A DNA stretch of 64,000 bases, taken from contig CM074807.1 of NCBI GenBank assembly GCA_037447605.1, positions 1,023,995 through 1,087,994 on the forward strand. The letters are read 5' to 3'. Under the pieces are notes generated by a model. The model was not told where the DNA came from, ran no database searches, and was given only the letters and a program-made list of their open reading frames with translations. Position numbers and translations under genes: made by a program. Origin of the DNA: Zygnema circumcarinatum. Lineage: Eukaryota > Streptophyta > Zygnematophyceae > Zygnematales > Zygnemataceae. The stretch's first letter is position 1; every line of letters starts with the position of its first letter. Shown in pieces: positions 29,164-41,700 of this stretch.

Positions 29164-32100
29164 ATGGCGCTGGCAGAGCCTCGGCTCCCTCCTGCAGGGG
29201 CCATGGGCTGGCAGCCATGGCCGGGCTGCTTGCGCTCTGCGGCCAGGCCAAGGGCGGTATCTCGGCTACAATGTCTCCGCTTTTCGGAACTCGAACTCTC
29301 TCCAGTCGTTCTCGCAGCATCAGCATTCACTCGCTTCTCTGAATCCAGAAACGGTTTGGGGGAGTTTGTTCGGAAAGGGGGGTGCTGGAGGAGGGAGGGG
29401 TCGAGGAGGGGCATACGTCAAGATCGGCCATGGTCCATTAGGCTGCATTCCTTTCCAAAGCACAGAATAGGCACACACGCTGAGGTGCAGGATTTTCATC
29501 TAGTCGAAAAATTATCTCTAAAAGCATGCCGAATACTCAATGCATTTCAAGAATGGGCGCATCGAGCAGCAAAATGGATAACTCAATTGCTAGATGCAGT
29601 TTTTCCCGATACCATTCTCCAGCTGGCAAAGCGAGCCTTCGTTATTTTTTCATTGGGGGCAGCCATTTTTGCAGCCAGCTGTTTTGATGCAACCTTGACG
29701 ATGAGAGAGAGCAAGGCATTACAGGAGCATTCTGCAAACTTACATGCTGCAACTCCTCTGGAACATAACATTTCGCCGCTTGGTAGCGTCGTCAGTCGAG
29801 AAGTTGTGCATCCTTTATCTTCCAAGGCGCCAGGTTCGCTTGTCGTCGATCCTGGCGAATTGACGGCAGAGGAAGAAATATCCCTCCGTTTATGGCTTGA
29901 GGATGTGAAGAATGAGGCCCGTGGAATTGGAATCTCTGAGAAGACATTGGAGCTAGCATTGGACGGAGTGCGGCCTTTGCCAAAGGTGGTGGAGAAGGAT
30001 CGCAGTCAACCGGAGGTCGTGCTCACTGCGAAGCAATATCTAAGCAGGTATCGACGTCCGCTCTTGTTTGAAATGTGTGGGAACTTAAGTGCTATATATT
30101 TCTAAAAGCCATACTAGTGGAGTGTTTCTCTTAAACTCTCAGCATCGATAATATGTTTGACTACGTATCCTGCTCTTTGATGTCATACAACTTGGTTTAA
30201 CTTCATAAGAAGAACTAGTTGCTTGGCTTTGGTTGATACTGACAGATATTAGTTCTGTATGTGGCAGTCGTGTGAATCCCTACACCGTCAAGAAGGGTGT
30301 GGAACACTATAAGCGTTGGAAAGATCTATTGAGTGAAGTTGAGAAGCAATATGGAGTGCCTGGTAGTGTCCTCGTGTCACTATGGGGTACAGAGAGCAGG
30401 TGAGTCTTTTGTCACTGAAGTCCAACTCCATCTTAAGTCTGCAGCTCTGCTTTCAATAATAAATGGGCAGTTCTTTTTTTCTGCGTAGGAGATGTTAGGG
30501 GCGAGCATATTATCGAGTGGAGCAAACCTAAAGCAATGCGTGTATATGCAATAATGAATTCCAGCTCGATCTATGTCTTATCCTTCCACTCCTTTTGATT
30601 TATCTTCACATGATTTGATGACTTTCTCCATGTACATTTGATGGCATCGCCATCGTGAGATCAATGCCACATCACTCTCTCTGTTCCCATGATAAGCATA
30701 TGAGTCAGTTCTCAGATAGCATATGAATATTGCATTGAGATGGTTGTCGGAATTGAGTAGAATCCGGTCCTACCTCGTCCCTTGCCTTGTGAGCTTAAGA
30801 TTTCTCCCAGTCCTATAAGCGACATTCTCCATTCTGGACCATTCTTTGTGCAGCCGTCCTTAGCTTAGAAAAGCAGCAGGTCCAAGCTGTGCCCTTGGCG
30901 CTGGTCAGGTGTGGATGAAGCCGCGCTTTTGCGGGTGGAGCTGTGGCTTCACCAGCTATGGCAGGAATCAGGGCAGCTTTGACGCAATACAAGCACTCTT
31001 CACACTAGCACGGAACAGTGAGCAGGTGCATCCCTTTGAAGCATCTTTGCATTCACTTGAACTTTTTAGGACGACCTCTGGAGAGTCGGGAAGGTGCTTT
31101 AACCATTGTCAAAGGTGCTCTGTAGCATAACGACCGATGGTTTTATCCTTTTTCATTTCCTTGGTATCCCTATATATGAATTCTCCGGTCTTCCAAAACA
31201 TTTCACACTAGTTGAATAGTTGCTTCTAGGCTGAAGAACTGCATTTTCAACGGAAACGGCGATTACCCAATGATGACATTCGAAGCAGTCAGAAATCCTC
31301 TTACATTTTGACTGGGAATTCGTTCTGCAGTCTCAGCGGGCAGCATACTTTCGTAAGGAGCTTATTGAAGCTTTGCGACTTATGGATGGTCCAAATATGG
31401 AGGTGCGTTTGCGGAGTTCATGGGCGGGTGCTCTCGGCCAATGCCAGTTTATGCCCTCCTCCTACAGAGCGTACTCCGTTGACTTTGACCGAGATGGGCT
31501 GGCAGGTAAACAGACGGCATTCTGGTCCAAGTCCAGAACGTCAATACATATTTTTTTAAGGAGAATTTGGGTGCGGGTGTCATGTAGAGAAGGCCGAAAA
31601 AGTTACAATCTTGTTTGGGAAGAAAAGTGGAAATTGGAGTTCAAGAGCTGAATTGTTAAGGGGTGAACGTTGATCAATCGGCAGCTGCATTGCCTGCATC
31701 GCTACATCTCATGTGACGTTTGTTTGAGGGTGCAGACATTTGGACATCGGAAGCAGATGCTTTTGCATCCATGGCCAATTACTTGGTGAAGAATGGGTGG
31801 CAGTATGGAGCGCCCATAGGCCAAATGGTGATGCCCTTTTTTTCTTGTCCACCATCTTCTTGTATCAGAACCCTGCAACTCTTGTATAACTCTTCATGCT
31901 TTTATGTTCTCCTCCCCTGTGCTTACAGCAGATTGACAAAAACAGCTGCTAACTCCATTCGTAAGTTCTGAATGTTGTTGTGCAGGCAACCATTCCTGCA
32001 CGCTTTGACCGCTCCAACTTAGGTCTTCGAGTGCAGAAGCAAGTTCAAGAATGGCAGAAACGATACCGAGTTGCAGCAGCTGAGACGGGGCAGACTGCAT

Positions 32101-32477
32101 TACCTCCTGATGCTCTGGCAAGCGTTGTGAGTTTAACATACACCTTTTTCTTCCATTGCCTTTACTTAGGTGGAAACCTGATGGCTTGCAACGCATAGGA
32201 ATTGAACCTTTGTTCTCCAATTCCTCTAAAGCAGTGCAGTGCATTGAACCCACCCTTGAACAGTATCCTCTCCTTTGGCTGGTTTGGTTGAGAATGGCTC
32301 TGTTGGTTGGCCAATCAGGTGGCGCCAGATGGCGCAAATGGGCCCGCGTATTTGGCATGTGCGAACTTCCGGGCCATCTTGAAGTATAACCGTGCGCCCT
32401 TATATGGGATGAGTATAGCAAAGCTCGCAGAGGAAATCAATGCAGAGATTTTAAAGCAGTGTGCCTCCACCTCTTGA
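29164..32477 (+). CDS. MltB-type lytic murein transglycosylase (SLT_2 domain), intron-containing
   Basis: Seven exons join in phase: 29164-30047, 30268-30399, 30956-31025, 31331-31505, 31736-31827, 31986-32126, 32319-32477; 550 aa. After an Arg/Ser-rich N-terminus of ~150 aa that could be a plastid transit peptide, one hydrophobic span (~157-177: AFVIFSLGAAIFAASCF) precedes an MltB/SLT_2 domain (~236-550). Seen: FRLWL-like entry (LRLWLEDVKNEARGIGIS), YGVPGSVLVSLWGTES with the catalytic Glu (~337), GRNQGSFDAIQALFTLA, SSWAGALGQCQFMPSSYRAY, an EF-hand-like DFDRDGLADIW, and the C-terminal GPAYLACANFRAILKYN. In bacteria these enzymes cut the MurNAc-GlcNAc bond to give 1,6-anhydro ends. All core motifs are kept, so it is probably active. 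Six GT-AG introns and plant neighbours rule out simple contamination. The start is uncertain (29164 or 29203). Confidence 0.93.
30626..30673 (+). repeat. Dispersed repeat, copy 2 (right part)
   Basis: It matches the right half of the unit at 45262-45345 (tccatgtacatttgatggca, then cgccatcgtgagatcaatgc) with a 3-bp deletion. It lies in intron 2 of the MltB-like gene. Confidence 0.8.
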
Positions 32478-33950
32478 TCGCAATTGGAGCACGTGCTTGC
32501 TGGCTTTTCTTATAGGGCAAGGAGGGGGGGGAGTTAGGAAAGTCATGGGGAACAAATTTTCTGCTCTTGTTGGGCAAATTTGACTGGTATGAAAAAGAAT
32601 GCTAAAAGAATGTTATTGTATGTAGCTTCACTACTGTTACAGAGACTGTCTTTGCTTGCAAGGTGGGATACTGATTCTAAGTCCCTATGTGTGTTTACCG
32701 ATCAAGCATATATGGCTCTCACCTGCATGAACGGGAGACCAATTGAAGATGGATATAATGTATTAGCTTCTTAAGATTGGAATCTGGATTCGCAATTTCA
32801 AAAATAGACCTGAGTATGTCATTACCTGTGGGATGAAGTGCCAAGTCTGACTCCAAACGTTCATGCTTCATCAAGAAAGGGCCTGTCCAAGTTTGCATCT
32901 TTATATACCTAACTATTGCTCCTCTCAAGTCTCAACATATAGGATCTCGGATTTCAAACAAATGTCTATGTCTAATAACTTAGTCAAGGAAAACACTACT
33001 TGTAAGATTCTCAGCCATGATGCTTCAGGAAACTTTAATACAGCGAGGTGAAGCCAGAAATCAACCTTTCAATGCACCGCATGCAGAGCCATGCAAGCTT
33101 GTACGGCCGACTTTCCAGCAGAGCGCGCACAGTAAGCTGTAGCTGTCATTATCACTACAATACGGCGACGACCATTGACCGGGTTGTTGTTGTTGTTGTA
33201 TGAATTTCAACATGAAAAAAATAGTTTGCAGCCGCTCGCAAAGGAGACGATGGAGGACGATCGTCCCCTCGTTCTTGTCAGCGTCGGACACGCCCCTAAG
33301 GATTCACCCGTGTCGATCTTCTCAACATTGCTGACGTATTTTGTACTTTACTGACGTATTTCTGTACTTCATTGGCGTACGTTAATGACGCATGTTGCAC
33401 TTTGATGACGTAGTTCGCACTTTAATGACGTGCTTTGCTGACGTAAGTTGCGCTTTGATGACGTTTCCTTCCCAGTTCCTCGGCACCGACTGTTGAGATT
33501 CGTACAATCAGACATAGAGTCGTACGAAACATTTGTACAGTAGAGTACAGTACTGAGGCAGTGTACGAAACTGTACGGAAAAGTTACACGTGTCGAGTGT
33601 TTGGCAAGTACTGTAGTGTGAATCCCAAGACCCTTTTTTGATCGAAATATTCGTGTTGTTCATCATGTTCTGCTTTTGGCGGCGAGGTTTAACGAAAAAC
33701 ATGTATAAGAATACTGTTTTCTCTGTCTTAGTCAACCGGAGCTTTGAGGGTGAGGGTACTGCCCTTCGCAAGTGCAAGGGCCGCCGCGGTCTTCCCCGCG
33801 CTGGTGGGACGGTGAGGCCTGGAGGAGCTGCGGGACTCTTGGTGGCCCGTCGCGTTCAAGGACGGGGACGAGGTAGCGATCATTCCGCCCATAAGCGGAG
33901 GCTGAGAAGGTTTGCATTTTTTGGTTGGTTGCAAGGAGGAGGAGGAGGGG
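32478..33950. other. Intergenic: MltB-like 3' flank and F-box gene promoter
   Basis: No gene found. 33190-33201 is a short (gtt)n run. A block of seven TGACG motifs lies at 33330-33461 and a block of GTAC words at 33500-33615; both are candidate promoter elements for the F-box gene. The frame 33638-34078 overlaps the F-box exon in another phase and is not called. Confidence 0.5.
33330..33461. promoter_or_regulatory. Array of TGACG (as-1/TGA-type) motifs
   Basis: TGACGT or TGACGC occurs seven times in about 130 bp (33332, 33352, 33384, 33404, 33424, 33438, 33457; approximate), spaced mostly 14-32 bp, in a loose repeat of the form gcactttgatgacgta. TGACG is the half-site of plant TGA-class bZIP factors. 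The array lies about 500 bp upstream of the F-box start. Confidence 0.65.
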
Positions 33951-35165
33951 ATGTTGCCTGCGGATGTTCTCGCTCACATCTTTACAGCGGTTGGAGCGAA
34001 GGGGTTGGCTATGGCAAGTTGCGTTTGCAGACTATGGTGAGTGAAATAGTGAAAACTGCAGCTACGTTGATGCTTTGAGTGCGGTTTTATTGTGCTATTC
34101 TTTAATTTTCTATGTTAAGGTCTTGAAATGCCTCGCAAGAGCTGGTGATTTCTGACGCTTATAAGGTGCTCGCAATGCATAAGACATTCGCGACTTATGG
34201 ACTTAGTAATGCGACAAGCACCCTCAATCTTGTCGATGTTTGTGTTGTGTTTAGTCGCGAGAGGGTTACGCAATCTGTTGAGTAAAGCTGTGGCTTACAG
34301 CAAAAGCTTCGCAAAAAACGTTCTGGTTTGTCCAAGATTGCGCAGTTTAAAATGGACCCTCTCGAACTCTTTTCTCTTACCCCTGATTTTAACCCTAACC
34401 CTGATTCCTGTCAGTGCAGGAGGGAGGTTGCTTCAGCAGACCAGTTTTGGCGGCAAGCGTACGTTACTGAATTCGGGTTTACTTATCCGCACTCAGTTGT
34501 GGAAGTTACCAACGATGGGCTCTCACCCTTCAACATTAAATCTGAAGGTTCTGGAAGAGTTCCAATCACTCCCAATTTGCCGACTGGAATCTGCAGCTGG
34601 CGCCATCGCTTTATCAAAGCATGTGATTCTCGGCACAGGCCATATTTGTGCTTTGCGGGCCGAATGAATTACGCTATGGAACAGATAGCAGCATGGCGCA
34701 TTTTAGTCAGGGCGATAGGTGGAGGGACGCGTGGAGTTCTGGGAAAGGAGGACACGTGGCAGGCTTTCCCTGCACGCTCTATCACCAAAGCGGTTCAGAG
34801 CACTTGCCTCACTTTCTATCTCCCGGGTGAAGTGATGATGCAATATGAAGGGCTTGGACCCCTTTATGACATCATCGTGCAGGCGAAGACAGCGAGTCAT
34901 TCTAGGGGCGGAGTTTTGGGAAATTGGAGTACTTTGGACCTTGAGCTTTATCGCCTAGTTGAAGATGAGGAGATTTATGCCGATGACTGGTTTTCGGTGA
35001 TGAGAGTTTCTGGATACCAGCTTATTAACTACGATGATTTCTCGGATCTAGGAATGATCTACCAGGAATATGTTACAGGTTTATCTGCAAGCAGAGTCCC
35101 GTCAGGTATATTTCATAAAAAAAAACTTTTTTTTTTCTTTTTTTATTTATTTTATTCTTTTTAGG

Positions 35166-35213
<48 letters not shown>

Positions 35214-36762
35214 CATAGGCTTTGAGTGAAATTTGAATGGCCTTTCTGAGAACCATGCAATGGACGATTGTACTGCTTTGGATTGAGCTTGTCTATAGTC
35301 ACTTATGCATCCAATCACATTCTTTTTTCATTTCCTTGTCTTCAAGCCTCAATGTCAACTTTTGGATTGCTTGGATGCAGAAAACTTGAACTCAACAGCA
35401 AATTTGCAGCATCCTGCGTTTAACGTCACCGCATACCTGCATGCACAGCAGCTTTTTCCTGCCCTCCCATTCCCACCTGTTCAATCGCTTACACCTTGTG
35501 GTCACCTGGCCTTGGAGGCAGGAACTTCATCCAAGCTCTCAGAAGGAACTAGTGAATTTGGGACTGAGACAGATGATTTGCAGGCAACAGAGACATTGGC
35601 GGAGGTATCGTCGCTAGCATCATCGTCAGCTGCTGCAACATGTCTCACTAACTCTATTTCTCATGGAGAGTGTGGCTACCTTTCGAGAGCAGGAGTGGAG
35701 GGACTGCCAGCTTATGTGTATGTGGACTTCACTGCTGGTGAGGATCAGGAGATCTCCAGCATGATCGAGTGAGAGTATTAGAGTACAAACCGTAGCATCT
35801 TTGCTGTTCCTATGAGCATAGAAACCTTGGAAACCTAAAACTGTGATTTAAATCCAGATATCACAATCTGCATGCAGGCGGTTCAGTGATTGGCAGTTGC
35901 TGTGCTGCATTATGGCCACGTCTTGCCGGTTCCACCGCTTCGTTTGTAGGCAAGTAGAGCCACTCCTTTTATGTCAAGCTTTTGTGAAAGGCAGAGGAGG
36001 ATATGGTCGCTAAGGGCAACTTTCATATAAATGGAAGCTGGGGCGTAGAATTCACATTCGCTGTTGCAATGGCTTCATGCTTCACCCTCTTTTCCTTCCC
36101 GCACATGCTCTACCCTTACAACCTGTACCAACCTCGCATTATCTCAACTGTTTCTATGCTCAGATGACAGAGCCAAATGTCACTGGGACGGCCCTGTGGA
36201 AGGCATTACCACGGGCATGACGCTGGCTGAGCTGGCAGAGAGGGGACATGTTGCAGACATCACTCTCTTTACAAGGCAAGGGCACTCTTTAGACCTGCTT
36301 TTTCCTCGTGTGTGATAGATCACAGGGTGGTAATGTCTCTCTCTCTGCCTAACTCCCTCTCTCCTGCAGGGTAGGGTTACTTGGTTGACACTCCAACTTG
36401 CTGATATCACCAGCCAGAGTCACTAAAGCAGTATGAAACCTTCTGTTTGCCTGCTACAATGTCGCAGTCACGGACAGCTAGTGCTCGGTAGAGCAGGAAC
36501 GCCACTGCAGGAAGCAAACGGCGGGGAGGCGGGGCCATTTACGCAGCTAATCCTCTTTCCAGACGGCTCCAGCGACGGCATAATTTCAAATTCCGTCTCG
36601 CTATGGTCATCACGTCATCCCCGCAAGTCTGCGAGTGATTTGGAGGCACTCGAGTCGACAAGTGGTCGACTGGATTCTGCTCGGAAGTTTGTTGTAGCGG
36701 AAATGGGAGGGACCATCGGCCTCCACCTGACACAGGATGCCAGGCGCCTTTTGCTTCTCTAA
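33951..36762 (+). CDS. F-box protein with unrecognised C-terminal region
   Basis: Five exons join in phase: 33951-34036, 34420-35105, 35381-35737, 36164-36275, 36468-36762; 511 aa. The N-terminus is an F-box (LPADVLAHIFTAVGAKGLAM, then CVCRLWREVASADQFWRQAY), so it should bind SKP1 in an SCF ubiquitin ligase. The following ~230 aa (W/Y-rich: CSWRHRFIKAC, MEQIAAWRILVRAIGG, SITKAVQSTCLTFYLPGE, DLELYRLVEDEEIYADDWF) look folded but match no domain I can name. A Ser/Thr-rich linker follows, then AKCHWDGPVEGITTGMTLAE and a C-terminal ~100 aa ending HLTQDARRLLLL. Intron 4 uses a GC donor (ACAAG|GCAAG). The start is the only ATG in the open frame after the stop at 33903. What it targets is unknown. 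Confidence 0.75.
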
Positions 36763-38770
36763 TCAGTGGTTGCAAGTGAAGATGCTTTTTCTGGTTGTGT
36801 GACTCTGAATGCGAGGCTATACATCTGAAAACTGGCTGGAAGTGAGCGATTACACGATGTTGTAGGGTTCAGGTTTTAGGGTTCAGGTTGTTAGGAGAGA
36901 GGGAGGGAGAGGGTAAGGGGGATATGGAAGGGTGGGGAGAAGAAGATAGGAGAGAGAGGCAGGGAGGAAAGCTGCACAAATGTAAATAACGACCTAAAAG
37001 AATGAAAGTTTTTGAACAGAACGCTCCTTGTAGACCTAACAACGCGGCTCTAAAAGCAGGGAGAGTGGGAGAGGGAGAGGGAGAAGGAGACTAACTATGA
37101 GGAAAGCATAGGGAGAACCACTTTTCCCTGACCCAATGGGACTATGTTTCAATCGTAGTGATCAGGCAGGAGCAACATCAAGTAGAAATGATGTGAAACT
37201 CACTCCCAAAGTAACTGACTATGTACCTTCGGTGGCGTCGCCATCCGTGAGATCAAGGTCAATCCACAACCCTTTGTTTTAAAGGGACCAACTGCCAACA
37301 AGCAGCCCGAAACTTCTTCCATGTCTGACCCCTCGTTTTGTTCGAAAAGTCTATAACTCAGTCAGGAAAGAATTCATCGACTAATGTATTCGTCTCGACA
37401 TTCAGGTGCTGTTAACGTGAGAAAATATGGGCCCTTGGTGTCCTGTTCTAGACCAGACCCTCAAGTTATTTGAAGCATGAAGTGCGGAGTAAGAAAACCC
37501 TAGTTCATTGTGGGTTAAGGGACGCCGCTGACCTTGTTTATTCGGACTTCGTCAACAGAAAAATAATAAACAAGTCGATGTATAGAAAAGAACGAGTTGA
37601 AGAGGCCGAAACGCTTCAATGCAGCCAACAGAAGCTGTCAAGGGGTACAATTTGTTGTTCATCGGCAACACATCAGCAGTTTAGATATCGAAATAAAAAC
37701 GATAAATGTGATTAATCATATTTATCATTAAATCATAATGATAATATAATGATTAATGGCTTCCAGTTTCCTGAGTTCCTCGTGGTTCCCCATGCTGCTG
37801 ATTTTGTCCATGTACATGTGATGGCATCATCGCCATTGTGAGATCAATGCCCCCTCCATTTCGTTCTTCTTTCTTCCTTGGAAGTTCATCAGCGCGACAT
37901 CGCCTCCGTCGTTGGCTCAGAGGTCCAGGGCGCAGCGACCCCCGCTGGCCTTCACTGGCGGCTGGCTCCGTGAACTGCAGCTTGTGTCCCTCTATCGTAA
38001 TGAGGATGCGGACCTTCATCACAACGTATTGAAAGTGGTTTTCCTTCTTTATTGAAAGTGGCTCAAACCGAAGCTTGCAACTACGTGCGTCTGCTGCTGA
38101 AGACGCTCACCGGAAGTTGGTAATGACAAGCACATTGCTTTTCTGCTGAAATTGAATCATGCCGACGACTGGATTTGGAAGATTTTCGTATCCACCAAAA
38201 ATCGTTATAGGAAAGTAGCATAACTACGCACTTTCACAACCATGTTAGCAAATGTGGCGTTCAAGCCATTCTCATGAGGCTTCGTCCTGTGAGTCCACAG
38301 CACTTCGGCTTTTTTTCGGAACCGCAACAATAACCAGCTTTTCAGTTCTTCTTTCTTTGAAGCTGGCAGACGATACGTGGATGCAGAGCGAGCGAAACGG
38401 CAAAACAGCGAGCAGTTACACTTCTTGAGCGCAGAGGAGCTTTCATTCATAAACAAGAACATCATCGCGAGGGAACAGACGGCATGAGACCGTTCACTTG
38501 GAAGGAGTAAGTTTTGAAATGAGCCTTTGGCGCAATCACTTTACTCAATCCGGAAGGCTTCAGAGCAGATTGACCTCTGCAATGTCTTTGCCTTCAATAC
38601 AAGCTTTTGGACTTCAGGGACAGGAATGTACAAGAGTTCCATATAGAGAAAGAGCCAGAGAACTGGAAAAGAGAAAAAGAAAAGGAGAGAGAGAGAAAGA
38701 GATAGAGAGAGAGAAAGAGGGAGAGCATAAAAAGAGAGTGAGATCGGGGCGAAGTGTTCTCGACTCATCT
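36763..38770. other. Intergenic between convergent genes
   Basis: 3' flanks of the F-box (+) and G6PDH (-) genes. It contains copies of the dispersed repeat at 37221-37264 (weak) and 37773-37852, an AT-rich palindromic patch at 37690-37755, and GA-rich runs at 36895-37090 and 38680-38725. The frames at 37753-38022 and 38205-38465 show no family signature or splice logic, so I leave them uncalled. Confidence 0.5.
37773..37852 (+). repeat. Dispersed repeat, copy 3 (near full length)
   Basis: It aligns along its length with 45262-45345 (gagttcctcgtggttcccca, then tgtccatgtacatgtgatgg, then cgccattgtgagatcaatgc), with scattered substitutions and small indels. Confidence 0.88.
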
Positions 38771-41700
38771 CTATGATGAGCTAGAGTCCGACAGCATATC
38801 CCCCCACCGCACATTGTACTTAGCAGCCAAATAGTGTGATCCAATAGGCCCCCTGCTGCCATAGGGGTAAAGCTCAGGGGCTATTTTTTTCTCCTCCAGC
38901 TCCTTCAACAGAGGAGTGAAGATCTTCCATGCAGCATCCAGCTCATCGCTGCGGATGAACAGACGCTTGTCTCCATCAACGGCATCGAGGAGCAGCCTCT
39001 CATAAGCATCAGGGAGCTCCTTCTTGTACCTGCAAGGAGAGAATATGATGATTCAACATTTCGCCACTCTACGCATGGCTTACCGTAGCTGTTCACTCTT
39101 TGTGCGTCCATAGTTTCAAATGTTTTAGGGTTTACGAGGTCAGCATGAATCAATCAGAGTATAGCTGATTCTTCAGTTTTGACTGACTGAACATAACAAT
39201 CCTGTGGGAAAAGCTGCCTCAGAGAAAATCAGTGTAGAGAGCTCACTTATCAAAATATTGTAGGTGAAGATTGCTGCGATCAAGACGCATCCCGAGTCCC
39301 GGAACCTTGTTATTGATCTTTAAATAGATGGCTTCATCAGGTTGAAGCCGAATGACGAGCTCGTTAGTTGCTTGGTCCAAATCAGTACCAAATCGGCTCC
39401 TGTAAAGGTTGCCAGGGACGTGGCGGAACTGTACCCTGATCTCAGCCCTGCAATCCTTCCCCGAAACGACTGAGAACTGAGAAGTGAAATTTTGTAAAGA
39501 CAGGAAACTACCAATTCTTCTCAATCCTACAGAAAGGATTGGCAGATATGCATCCTTAATGCAAACTCCCATTGGTTCAGCAATTGAGAGAAGCGCAGTA
39601 CCTCAGAGAGTCCCTGACAATCCAACAACAAAGGGCTTCTAGATATGCCACTACCCTAGTATCAGTGTATTTCATAGGTATTGTACCTTTTTGTGTGCAA
39701 GGCTTTGCCAGCCTTCATAAGGAAGGGCACTCCGTCCCAGCGAGCATTGTCAATGTGAAGGGCAGCAGCTGCAAAAGTTGGAGTCAAACTGTTCTTCGGA
39801 ACTGTAGGGTCATCAATATAAGCTGGATAACTGCAGCCTCCCTTGGTGGTGTGAGATTTATATTGCCCGATGACCACATCTTCCAACTTCAACACCTTCA
39901 AGCTTCGAAGAACCTTCACCTGCGTGTCCAACAGCAGTAAAGATCATCATTTAAACATCCCTGTTGAAATGGCGGGTTTTTCATATCAAACACATGGAGA
40001 CAGATTCTTTAACAGTAACACATCAACCATCTGAACTGATCGGAGATGTTCCTGTTTGTGGAATGGCATACCTTTTCATTAATGATATCTTCGGCAGCTA
40101 AGCTGACAGGGGGCTCCATGGCAAATAGAGCCATGATTTGCAACAGGTGGTTCTGCATGATGTCGCGGATTATTCCATAATTATCAAAATACCTGAACAC
40201 ATCCACAGGCAAATAGGCCGTTTACTTGCTCGCACGGATTGCCAGGACGAATCAAGAAAGTTGAAACAACTTGCACAAGCAGCAAGTAATGTTTTTTTTG
40301 CAGATCAATGCTTACCCTCCACGACCTTCCGTGCCAAAATCTTCAGAAAATATTATTTGCACATTGCGAATGTACTGCCGGCTCCAAAGTGGCTCAAAGA
40401 CAAGATTGGAAAAGCGCAACACGGACAGGTTTTCCACCAATTCCTTGCCCAAATAGTGGTCAATGCTGCAAACCCACAACATATGTGAGATCTCTCGTCA
40501 GTTAAGTGTTCCACTTGTAATGAATGGTTACACAGGTGTAGCATCAAATTGGTTACCAAGGCCAATTCTAAGAATACAGGCGGACGGCTATAAGGAACCT
40601 TGACAATGGACAAGAAAGCCGTGGAATACCAAAAAGTCTTTCTATGTTAAACACAAAGATTTGAAGTGTGCGCTTTGTTGCATTCAACGATTGCCAACAT
40701 TCACAGGTTATCTCCTATGTTGCTCTTGATTTACCACTGCCCATTCGTCCCTTCATAAACCTACTTATGCTCCAATACTGCCCACTTGTGCGAGTGAAAC
40801 AGGACAAACGCAAAACTTTCCCGCTAAAGCCACCCTTAACCCTTCATGCACCGGCAGTGCAGAAGACAATGGACTCACCGATAAATCTGTTCTTCTGAGA
40901 GATACTTTGAAAGTCCTTCAGTGAGCGCAGCGGAGGATTCAGTGTCGCGGCCAAATGGCTTCTCCACAATGACGCGAGTGAAGCCGTGAGCAGCGGAAGC
41001 TGCCACGCTCACCGATTTTGCGACGTCAACAAACACATTTGGAGGAATCGAAAGGTAGAAAAGTCGACTAGCAACTCGCCCAGCCTGCATTCAAGGCACA
41101 AGACTAAGCACTGTATTGACGACAGTTTCGAGAAATACTGCCCTCCATGGTCTGGTGTTTCAGATTAGAAATGCAGGAGTACAAGTTAAACAGTTACAAG
41201 GAGAGTCTGAGAGTCTAGTACACTTATCCATCTCAAACGTTGATAATATTGACAGTAATTGACAGTGAACAATTGACAATAATTCCCAACTCCCTCCTTG
41301 AGTCTACCATAAAAAAACAGTTCACCAATTTCTAGATGAAGTGTTTCTTCCCGTCTCAAAGTCTTGCCAGTAGAAGAATCAACACTATCCAAATGCCCTC
41401 AAATCGTCAAAGGCCTACACTTATGGATACAACGGCGTCGGATAATTTGCTTAAGTCAGAATTGGAAAAGATGAAGGGTGCACCTCTTGTTCCTTGAGCT
41501 TCTTATCAAGGTCTGAAAAGGACTCAACCGAGTTGTATAAACCAGAGTGGTAAAAGCAGCGTTCCAAGAATGTTTCCATCTTGTTACCGCAATTCTCCCT
41601 GTGAATGCTCAAGTAAAAAACGCTTCCTTAGTGCTCTCCCTGGAGAAACCGAACCTTCAAAGTGCAGGGCAACTGATGCGAAAGAGGTGGCAAATTGGCG

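Noticed and set aside
29164-32477. Bacterial contamination as explanation of the MltB-like gene
   Set aside because: Six GT-AG introns with consistent phases interrupt the domain, and a dispersed repeat shared with the rest of the window lies in one of them.
37753-38022. Minus-strand frame of 89 codons
   Set aside because: It overlaps the dispersed repeat at 37773-37852, which also occurs in non-coding places, and it has no family signature.
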